Positions 57,580-64,000 of a DNA stretch of 64,000 nt are shown piece after piece (position 1 is the first letter of the stretch; the number at the start of each line of letters is the position of its first letter). The stretch lies in NCBI GenBank assembly GCA_002869065.1, contig PKTR01000003.1, positions 323,292 through 387,291 of the forward strand. Reading direction: 5' to 3'. The notes beneath the pieces are model-generated. The model was given only the letters and a program-made list of their open reading frames with translations, was not told where the DNA came from and searched no databases. This DNA comes from Hyphomicrobiales bacterium (GTDB taxonomy: Bacteria; Pseudomonadota; Alphaproteobacteria; Rhizobiales; Rhodobiaceae). The position numbers and the translations under genes were made by a program.

Positions 57580-59244
57580 ATGACCGATACCAGCGAGCTG
57601 CCAGAACGCGACGCGATGGAGTTCGATGTCGTCATCGTCGGCGCCGGCCCCGCCGGCCTTGCCGCGGCGATCCGGCTGAAACAGCTCAACGAGGACCTCT
57701 CCGTCGTAGTGCTGGAAAAGGGCGCCGAGGTCGGCGCCCACATCCTGTCGGGCGCCGTCGTCGATCCGATCGCCATCGACAAGCTGCTGCCGGACTGGCG
57801 CGACGACGACAGCCCGATCAAGGTTCCGGTCCGCCAGGACAAGTTCCTCTATCTCGGCCCCGCAGGTGTCGGCCGTTTGCCGAACTTCCTGATGCCGCCG
57901 CTGATGAACAATCACGGCTGCTACATCGTCTCGCTCGGTAATGTCTGTCGCTGGCTCGGCGAAAAAGCCGAAGCGCTAGGCGTTGAGATCTATCCGGGCT
58001 TTGCCGCCGCCGAGGTTCTCTTTGACGACGAAGGCCGCGTCAACGGCGTCGCCACCGGCGACATGGGCGTCGGCCGCGATGGCGAGATGAAGGACAGCTT
58101 CACCCGCGGCATGGCGCTGTACGGCAAATACGTGCTGTTCGCCGAAGGCGCCCGCGGTCATCTCTCCAAGCAGCTCATCGCCCGCTACGGCCTCGACAAG
58201 GACCGCGAGCCGGCCAAGTTCGGCATCGGCATCAAGGAACTGTGGGAGATCGATCCGGCCAAGCATCAGGAAGGTCTGGTGCAGCACTCCTTCGGCTGGC
58301 CGCTCGATAGCAAGACCGGCGGCGGCTCCTTCCTCTACCATCTGGAAGACAATCAGGTCGTCGTCGGCTTCGTCGTCCACCTGAACTACGAGAACCCCTA
58401 CCTCTCGCCGTTCGAGGAGTTCCAGCGCTTCAAGACGCATCCGGCGATCTCGGACGTGTTCGAGGGCGGCCGCCGCATCGCCTATGGCGCGCGCGCCATC
58501 ACCGAGGGCGGCTGGCAGTCGGTGCCGAAGCTGACCTTCCCGGGCGGCGCCCTGCTCGGCTGCTCGGCCGGCTTCCTCAACGTGCCGCGCATCAAGGGCT
58601 CGCACAACGCCATGCTGTCGGGCATGCAGGCAGCCGAAGAGGTCGCCGCGGCGCTCGCCGCTGGCCGCGCTCAGGACGAGCTGACCGGCTACGAAGACGG
58701 CTGGCGCGCTTCCGAGATCGGCAAGGACCTCAAGCCGGTCCGCAACGCCAAGCCGCTGTGGTCGAAGCTCGGCCTCGTCGGCGGCATCGCGCTCGCCGGC
58801 ATGGATATGTGGACCAACTCGCTGTTCGGCTTCTCGTTCTTCGGCACGATGAAACACGGCAAGACCGACGCCCAAAGCCTCAAGCCGGCCTCGCAGTGCA
58901 AGCCGATCGACTATCCGAAACCCGATGGCGTCCTGACCTTCGACCGTCTGTCCTCGGTGTTCCTGTCGAACACCAACCACGAGGAAGAACAGCCGGTGCA
59001 CCTGAAGCTCGGCGACGAAGCGCTGCAGCTGAAAAGCGAGCTCGGCGAATTCGCCGGCCCCTCGACACGCTACTGTCCCGCCGGTGTCTACGAATGGGTC
59101 AGCGAGGGCAACGAGACGCCGCGCTTCGTGATCAACGCGCAGAACTGCGTCCACTGCAAGACCTGCGATATCAAGGATCCGAACGGCAACATCACCTGGG
59201 TCACCCCGGAAGGCGGCGGCGGCCCCGTATACCCGAACATGTAA
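57580..59244 (+). CDS. Electron transfer flavoprotein-ubiquinone oxidoreductase
   Basis: The 554-residue protein has an N-terminal FAD motif [14 protein letters not shown], the ETF-QO body (KGAEVGAHILSGAVVDP, EGGWQSVPKLTFPGG) and the C-terminal 4Fe-4S ligands CPAGVYEW and CVHCKTCDIKDP ending GGGGPVYPNM. It passes electrons from acyl-CoA dehydrogenases via ETF to ubiquinone. The ATG at 57580 has cgggagc upstream, so the longer reading from 57526 is not used. A terminator follows. Confidence 0.95.
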   Translation: MTDTSELPERDAMEFDVVIVGAGPAGLAAAIRLKQLNEDLSVVVLEKGAEVGAHILSGAVVDPIAIDKLLPDWRDDDSPIKVPVRQDKFLYLGPAGVGRLPNFLMPPLMNNHGCYIVSLGNVCRWLGEKAEALGVEIYPGFAAAEVLFDDEGRVNGVATGDMGVGRDGEMKDSFTRGMALYGKYVLFAEGARGHLSKQLIARYGLDKDREPAKFGIGIKELWEIDPAKHQEGLVQHSFGWPLDSKTGGGSFLYHLEDNQVVVGFVVHLNYENPYLSPFEEFQRFKTHPAISDVFEGGRRIAYGARAITEGGWQSVPKLTFPGGALLGCSAGFLNVPRIKGSHNAMLSGMQAAEEVAAALAAGRAQDELTGYEDGWRASEIGKDLKPVRNAKPLWSKLGLVGGIALAGMDMWTNSLFGFSFFGTMKHGKTDAQSLKPASQCKPIDYPKPDGVLTFDRLSSVFLSNTNHEEEQPVHLKLGDEALQLKSELGEFAGPSTRYCPAGVYEWVSEGNETPRFVINAQNCVHCKTCDIKDPNGNITWVTPEGGGGPVYPNM

Positions 59245-59286
59245 GCCTACCCGAACATGTGATCCAACAGCGGATCACCACAACAG

Positions 59287-59323
59287 AAAGGGCCGCGCTG
59301 CACCCGCCGCGCGGTCCTTTTTT
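59287..59323 (+). terminator. Rho-independent terminator after ETF-QO
   Basis: Arms aaagggccgcgc (59287-59298) and gcgcggtccttt (59309-59320) pair with one G-T wobble, a 10-base loop and a T-run to 59323. It lies between convergent genes. Confidence 0.85.
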
Positions 59324-59341
59324 GTGGCTGACAGCACTCAC

Positions 59342-61027
59342 TCAGATCAGGAAGTCGTCCGCCGACAGATCGCTCCATCGCAGCCCGACGAAGGTGATCG
59401 AACCCCCGCCGCCGAGATCGGCGACCGCATTGCCGTTACCGTCGTGCGATTTGCCGATATCGCGATAGGCGGAAATGCTGCTGTGCGCACGCAGATCGAC
59501 GTCGTCGAGGCCAACCGTGAAACCAGCGATCCGGTCGTTGTCCGATCCGTCATCGATCTTGAACACGTCACGCCCATCGCCACCGTTCATGAGGTCATTG
59601 CCGGCGCCGCCGACCAGTGTATCCCGGCCGTCACCGCCAAACAGCGTATCATTCGCACCACCGCCGAAGAGCTGATCGTTACCGCCGAGCCCCCTCAGAT
59701 CATCGCGGCCGGCCTGCCCGGACAGCCGGTTGACCGCGCCATTGCCGATCACACTGTCCGCGCCGTCACCGGCGTTGACGTTTTCGATGCTGAGCAGCTT
59801 GTCGCGCCCTTCGCCGGTGTCCTGGCGAACCGTGCTGCGCAGGTCGATGGAGTTGTCCTGACCTCCGTCGAAAACGGCCGTGTCGCGTCCCTTGCCACCA
59901 TTGAGCGTGTCGTTGCCGACACCGCCATCAAGCGAGTCGTTGCCGACGCCACCGTTCAGCAGATCGCGGCCGGAACCGCCATCGAGATCGTCGCCCCTGC
60001 CGCGCCCGAAGAGCTTGTCGCTGCCGCCGCGCCCCGTGAGCTCGTTGGCGGCGCCATTGCCATTCAGCGTATCGTGACCATTGCCGCCGACCGCATTCTC
60101 GATCTTCACGCCCTTGGCGATCGTGAAACCGCCAAAGATCGTTCCCACCTGCGAGACAAACCCGCCCGCATGGGGATCGCCTTCCTTCAGCGTCGCCGGC
60201 CGCAGATCTATCATCGCGTCCAGATTGGTTGCGCCGGCCCGGATCGTATCCCTGCCGCCGGTGTCCCAGATGCATTCCCAGAAAGTGCCGGCCTCGTTCG
60301 CCGTCGGCAACGTGTAGGTTGTGTTGCCCTTCGCGGTCGATGTGTTCGCCCCGTAGAGATACTGCAGCGCGGCGATATCGAACGCCATTGCGCCAGCCGC
60401 ATACCCGTAGGCTTCCGTCGCCGCGTAACCGGGCGTGTAGTCACCGTCATTGTAGCTCATGATGGTGAAAATCTGCTGGTTCAGGCCGTTCGTACCGCCG
60501 CTGCCCGAGCCGGCCACACCGGGTATCTTGCCCGAGCCGCCGCCATGATCATGAGGATGCGCGAGCCCCAGCGAATGGAGGATTTCGTGCACGATGGTGG
60601 CGTATCCGTAGCCGCCCTTGCCGAGATGGCTCCAGCTCGAGTCCTGCCAATTGAAGATTGTCTGCAGGCGCGCCGCCGATGAATCCGACCCCGGCACATC
60701 GGAAATCCCGAGCGTCCCGTAACCGAGATCGGCATTGTCGGCATTCAGATATTGCAGGTTCGACGAAGAGCCCGAGGGGACCTGCACGAAATCGATGTTC
60801 GCCACCTTGGCGATATCGGCAAGCGCACGCTTAATCGCCGCTTGCTCGCTCGACGTCCAGGAGTAGTTGTAAACACTCTGCCCCAGCAGCGCGCTGTCGT
60901 AGGACGTGCTGTCAGCGCCAAACGCGTATTTGACGGCTCCCGACGCCTGGCTCCATTTGCCGCCCCACACAAGGGCATTGAGGTAGACGTTGCCAGGGCG
61001 GAACAGGATATCGGTTTGCGTTGCCAT
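59342..61027 (-). CDS. Serralysin-type (M10B) RTX metalloprotease
   Basis: The 561-residue protein has the zinc motif HEILHSLGLAH (H147, E148, H151, H157) and the Met-turn IMSY (M190), followed by two blocks of glycine-rich RTX nonapeptides (for example GGVGNDSLDG, GGDGRDTLVG) that bind calcium, and a C-terminal region ending FLI as for type I secretion. It lacks an N-terminal signal. No type I secretion genes are in the window. Secreted proteases of this type act on extracellular protein. Confidence 0.92.
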   Translation of the reverse strand: MATQTDILFRPGNVYLNALVWGGKWSQASGAVKYAFGADSTSYDSALLGQSVYNYSWTSSEQAAIKRALADIAKVANIDFVQVPSGSSSNLQYLNADNADLGYGTLGISDVPGSDSSAARLQTIFNWQDSSWSHLGKGGYGYATIVHEILHSLGLAHPHDHGGGSGKIPGVAGSGSGGTNGLNQQIFTIMSYNDGDYTPGYAATEAYGYAAGAMAFDIAALQYLYGANTSTAKGNTTYTLPTANEAGTFWECIWDTGGRDTIRAGATNLDAMIDLRPATLKEGDPHAGGFVSQVGTIFGGFTIAKGVKIENAVGGNGHDTLNGNGAANELTGRGGSDKLFGRGRGDDLDGGSGRDLLNGGVGNDSLDGGVGNDTLNGGKGRDTAVFDGGQDNSIDLRSTVRQDTGEGRDKLLSIENVNAGDGADSVIGNGAVNRLSGQAGRDDLRGLGGNDQLFGGGANDTLFGGDGRDTLVGGAGNDLMNGGDGRDVFKIDDGSDNDRIAGFTVGLDDVDLRAHSSISAYRDIGKSHDGNGNAVADLGGGGSITFVGLRWSDLSADDFLI

Positions 61028-61159
61028 CGGTCTCCATCCGGTTCGCACGAATCATGGGTTCACAGCGAATCACCTAGAGGAAAGCTACAAACAATGGCTT
61101 GCGCGGACCGTTCAAAGTTTCGTCATTGGGATGAAGAACAGCCGTCCGGACGATGAACA

Positions 61160-61945
61160 TCAGGCGTCCGGAAATCCGTCGAGAGCGCCCTCCCGCATCG
61201 CCCGATCCGCTTCCGTGGTGAAACCGCCATCGGCCTCGTGCAGCACCATGCCCGGCAACAGGCGCAGCGGCGCGCGGCTTCCTTTCACCGCACAAACGAT
61301 GACGCGGAGCGCCGCCGCATCGACCTTCGGGAACAGCGGATAGACCGTCGCCGCCCCGAAACGGCCCTCGATTGCCGAAAGCAGCGCGGCAAGCCGGGCC
61401 GCCGGCCAGCTCACCGTCACCCGGCCATCGCCGGCAAGCAGCGAAGCGGCGACGCGCATCCAGCCCTCGAGCCCTTCGTCGCTCAGCACATGCGCTGCCG
61501 CGCGCGCTTCATCCGGCGAGGCGCACACCGATCCCGGTTCGTAGAAGGGCGGATTCATGATCACCTGCGCCGCCATGCCGGGGAGAAGCCCCGCATCAAC
61601 GCGCTGTTTCTGGGGGGCGAGAAGATCGCTCTCGATCACGCGGACCCGCGCCGCGATGTCCGCGTTTTCCTCCAGCAGCCGACTTTGACGGGCAAGGTCG
61701 GCGGCAACCGGGTCCTTGTCCACCAGCACCACTTCGGCATCCGGGCAAAGCCGCGCGGCACACAGCCCGGCAACCCCGACGCCGGCGCCGAGGTCGACGA
61801 GAACACCCGACGCCGCGCGCGGAACCGCAGCCGCCAGCAGCACCGCATCGGTTCCCGCCCGATGGCGCCCCTTCGCCTGCTGGAGCGCTGCCACCTTACC
61901 GCCGAGAAACCGGTCCCGGCTGATATCGCCCGCCGCAAGGCTCAT
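61160..61945 (-). CDS. TrmN6-like tRNA1(Val) (adenine-N6) methyltransferase family
   Basis: The 261-residue protein has an SAM motif VLVDLGAGVGVAGL (about residues 48-61) and the N6-adenine motif NPPFYEPG. These, with the N-terminal AKGRHRAGTDAVLLAAA, match the TrmN6/YfiC group. The stop-start overlap with the DUF2007 gene upstream is 4 nt. Confidence 0.87.
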   Translation of the reverse strand: MSLAAGDISRDRFLGGKVAALQQAKGRHRAGTDAVLLAAAVPRAASGVLVDLGAGVGVAGLCAARLCPDAEVVLVDKDPVAADLARQSRLLEENADIAARVRVIESDLLAPQKQRVDAGLLPGMAAQVIMNPPFYEPGSVCASPDEARAAAHVLSDEGLEGWMRVAASLLAGDGRVTVSWPAARLAALLSAIEGRFGAATVYPLFPKVDAAALRVIVCAVKGSRAPLRLLPGMVLHEADGGFTTEADRAMREGALDGFPDA

Positions 61946-62184
61946 GCGCCGTCCTGCTCCTTAGACGAGGTGAGTTCGGCTTCGAGACCGCTGTCGACGA
62001 GCAGCTCGCGGGCCGCATCCATGTCGTCCGTATCGACCAGAATGCGCTTCGGCAGGATCCCGAGCGAACCCTCCAGAATGCTCATATGCTGGTCGAGAAG
62101 GATGTGACGCAGCCCGGCGCCTTCGAGCAGCGCCGTAACGTGAGAGATCAGCACCGGGTCATTGGTCTTCAGCAATTCTTCCAT
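61942..62184 (-). CDS. DUF2007 domain protein
   Basis: The 80-residue protein fits the DUF2007 (putative signal-transducing) family: an N-terminal TNDPVLISHVTALLEGAG helix and RILVDTDDMDAARELL. It is commonly adjacent to a TrmN6-like gene and divergent from a polyprenyl synthase in Hyphomicrobiales, as here. Its biochemical role is not known. Confidence 0.88.
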   Translation of the reverse strand: MEELLKTNDPVLISHVTALLEGAGLRHILLDQHMSILEGSLGILPKRILVDTDDMDAARELLVDSGLEAELTSSKEQDGA

Positions 62185-62358
62185 GCGGATTTTCCATGTT
62201 CCGGCCGGCGTTCATCGCCCTGCACCCGTTCTGCCGGAAGCTTTTCCGGCTTTTTCGTCGCACACAAGACCTAGTTTGAAGCGACATCGAATGTTGACTC
62301 GCCTTCCGTTCCCATGTCCCTATCTTCCGTCTTACCATTTGGTGATGGAGTGATAAGG

Positions 62359-63375
62359 GTGGGCGTCGTCGTTTCCCTCGAAGAAAAGAAGAAACCTGAA
62401 GCGGGCATCGAAGACCTGATCCGGCTGGTCGCCGACGACATGGACCGGGTCAATCAGCTGATCCTGTCGAAGGCCGGCTCCGATGTCGAAATGATCCCGG
62501 AGATCGCGAAGCACCTGATCAATTCCGGTGGCAAGCGGCTGCGTCCGATGCTGACCATCGCCGCCGCGCAGATGTTCGGCTATGAGGGCGCGCACCACAT
62601 CAAGCTCGCGGCAAGCGTCGAATTCATGCACACCGCGACGCTGCTGCACGACGATGTCGTTGATGAAAGCGACATGCGCCGCGGCAAGCTCGCCGCCCGC
62701 AAGCTGTGGGGCAACCAGGCGACCGTGCTGGTCGGCGACTTCCTGCTCGGTCAGGCCTTCAAGATGATGGTCGAGGTCGGCTCGCTGGAATGCCTGCGCA
62801 TTCTCTCCGACGCCGCCGCCGTCATCGCCGAAGGCGAGGTCATGCAGCTCGCCGCCGCCAAGAACATGGAAACCACCGAGGACGAATACCTCGCCGTCAT
62901 CCGCGCCAAGACCGCCGTGCTGTTCACCGCCGCCTGCGAGGTCGGCGCCGTCATTGCCGATCGCAGCCGCACCGAACAATCGGCCTTGCGCTCCTACGGC
63001 ACCAATCTCGGCCTCGTCTTCCAGCTTGTCGACGACGCGCTCGACTATGGCGGCAGCTCGCAAACACTCGGCAAGAAGGTCGGCGACGATTTCCGCGAAG
63101 GCAAAATCACCTTGCCGGTGGTGCTGTCCTATCGCCGCGGAACCGACGAGGACCGCGCCTTCTGGAGCCGCTGTCTCGAGAAGGGCGACATCCAGGACGG
63201 CGATCTCGAACACGCCATGGAACTGATCGCCAAGCGCGACGCCATCACCGACACCATCGAACGGGCCCGCCACTACGGCGCGATTGCCCGCGATGCGCTT
63301 GCCCCGCTGCCGGAAGCCCCGCAGAAGCAGGCACTGCTCGACGTCGTCGATTTCTGCATCGCCCGCGTCTACTGA
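62359..63375 (+). CDS. ispB: Polyprenyl diphosphate synthase (octaprenyl/decaprenyl type)
   Basis: The 338-residue trans-prenyltransferase has GGKRLRP at residues 57-63, the first Asp-rich motif DDVVD at 98-102 and the second DDALD at 225-229. It makes the long isoprenoid tail of ubiquinone. The GTG at 62359 (MGVVVSLEEKKKPEAG) is preferred, with ggag eight bases upstream; an ATG at 62314 in the same frame is an alternative that would add 15 residues. Confidence 0.92.
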   Translation: MGVVVSLEEKKKPEAGIEDLIRLVADDMDRVNQLILSKAGSDVEMIPEIAKHLINSGGKRLRPMLTIAAAQMFGYEGAHHIKLAASVEFMHTATLLHDDVVDESDMRRGKLAARKLWGNQATVLVGDFLLGQAFKMMVEVGSLECLRILSDAAAVIAEGEVMQLAAAKNMETTEDEYLAVIRAKTAVLFTAACEVGAVIADRSRTEQSALRSYGTNLGLVFQLVDDALDYGGSSQTLGKKVGDDFREGKITLPVVLSYRRGTDEDRAFWSRCLEKGDIQDGDLEHAMELIAKRDAITDTIERARHYGAIARDALAPLPEAPQKQALLDVVDFCIARVY

Positions 63376-63396
63376 CGTCGTCAAAACTGGACAATG

Positions 63397-63430
63397 AAAA
63401 CGGCGACCTCCCGGGCCGCCGTTTTTGTTT
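63397..63430 (+). terminator. Rho-independent terminator after ispB
   Basis: Stem aaaacggcg (63397-63405) and cgccgtttt (63417-63425) with a T-rich tail sits 22 bp after the ispB stop, between convergent genes. Confidence 0.85.
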
Positions 63431-63457
63431 GTGTCCCCGATTGCCTTGCCGACCGGA

Positions 63458-64000
63458 TCAATTGCCTGCTGTCGGCGGCACGAAGGCCGGCTTGCGGGGT
63501 GCAAGGTTGAACGCCCCCTGGGGTGCCGTCTGCACGGCAGCCGGTGCCGGCTGCTGCAGAAAAGCGGGCATTTGCGCCACCGGCGGCACAAACGGGAGTC
63601 CGCCCGGCGTGGCCGCTTTCGGCGCGACCGGCGCAGGTTTCACGGGTTGGATCGGCGCCCGCGCCACGACCTTGGGCGCAAGAAATGCCGGAAGCTGCGC
63701 GACCGGCGGCACGAAGGGCAGAGCCCGCGGCGACAGATCGAACGGTTTTGGTGCCATCGCCGGCTTCGCCATAACCGGAGCCGCCATCGGCCTCGGCTGC
63801 TGCAAGAAGGCGGGCGGCTGGGCCATCGGCGGCACGAAAGGCAAGGCGCGTGGCGTCAGGTCGAACGGCTTTGGTGCCATCGCCGGCTTCGCCATAACCG
63901 GAGCCGCCATCGGCTTCGGCTGCTGCAGAAAGGCGGGCGGCTGGGCCATCGGCGGCACGAAAGGCAAGGCGCGTGGCGTCAGGTCGAACGGCTTTGGTGC
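63458..64000 (-). CDS. Proline-rich repeat protein, 5' end outside window
   Basis: The visible C-terminal 180 residues are made of a Pro/Ala/Met-rich unit of 41 residues (123 bp) containing PFVPPMAQPPAFLQQP and KPFDLTPRA, repeated almost exactly, then degenerating toward the end. The reading frame continues beyond 64000, so length, signal and function cannot be judged. I cannot name a family. The near-identical DNA repeats imply recent expansion. The gene is convergent with ispB. Confidence 0.7.
   Translation of the reverse strand, partial: APKPFDLTPRALPFVPPMAQPPAFLQQPKPMAAPVMAKPAMAPKPFDLTPRALPFVPPMAQPPAFLQQPRPMAAPVMAKPAMAPKPFDLSPRALPFVPPVAQLPAFLAPKVVARAPIQPVKPAPVAPKAATPGGLPFVPPVAQMPAFLQQPAPAAVQTAPQGAFNLAPRKPAFVPPTAGN

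Overview
The window is about 64 kb of dense, high-GC chromosome from an alphaproteobacterium, almost certainly of the order Hyphomicrobiales (Rhizobiales). Supporting evidence: a giant apolipoprotein-like polar-growth protein of the GPR/RgsE type, a CheZ-family phosphatase with the QDLTGQ motif, an intact TTAA-N7-TTAA CtrA-type box, a PlcP/Agt phosphate-stress lipid-remodelling pair, two copies of a rhizobial-type extragenic repeat, and overall gene content (adrenodoxin-type ferredoxin, ETF-ubiquinone oxidoreductase, FadL, thiMED). The genus cannot be fixed from the sequence. No rRNA, tRNA, CRISPR array, insertion sequence or prophage was recognised; this is a core chromosomal segment with small accessory patches.

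Layout. 0.1-9.9 kb: ycjX/ycjF-type membrane-stress pair, a membrane phosphatase/sulfatase-fold enzyme, a CoxE-like VWA protein, two orphan hypothetical genes (one markedly less GC-rich), then a LysR regulator divergent from a three-gene redox/decarboxylase-type operon and an FmdB zinc ribbon. 9.9-19 kb: a REP-like inverted pair, a secreted beta-helix protein, YitT, AraC/MFS, a methyltransferase, a ferredoxin-NADP reductase, MarR with palindromic operators, a ferredoxin and an Hpt phosphotransfer protein. 19-25 kb: the giant polar-growth protein, with 97 consecutive 11-residue repeats. 25-29 kb: a complete Mla/Mce-type lipid ABC transporter. 29-31.3 kb: dgcN-dgcA. 31.4-37 kb: SH3 and VWA proteins behind a CRP-type palindrome, an MFS gene, CheZ. 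37-40 kb: a PLP lyase and plcP-agt with a candidate PHO box. 40-43 kb: LysE, an SDR lacking the usual catalytic residues, FadL. 43.6-47 kb: a TPP-riboswitch-controlled thiM-thiE-thiD operon ending in a TRAP solute-binding protein. 47-57.4 kb: RAM-domain protein, two DMT transporters, TetR, a molybdenum hydroxylase large subunit broken by an in-frame TAA, pgi, fadD-like and a uracil-DNA glycosylase. 57.5-64 kb: ETF-QO, a serralysin-type RTX protease, a tRNA methyltransferase-like gene, DUF2007, a polyprenyl diphosphate synthase and the 3' part of a proline-rich repeat protein that runs off the window.

How the genes connect. Several units concern the envelope: polar growth (GPR-like), phospholipid trafficking (Mla), phosphate-stress lipid replacement (PlcP/Agt), fatty-acid uptake and activation (FadL, FadD) and electron entry from beta-oxidation (ETF-QO). 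Four convergent or downstream gene ends carry clear intrinsic terminators. The most rewarding items are the uninterrupted hendecad array, the candidate PHO box at plcP-agt, the CtrA box upstream of the giant gene, the nonsense-interrupted CoxL-like gene, the duplicated AraC tail beside YitT, and repeats that supply stop codons to unrelated genes.
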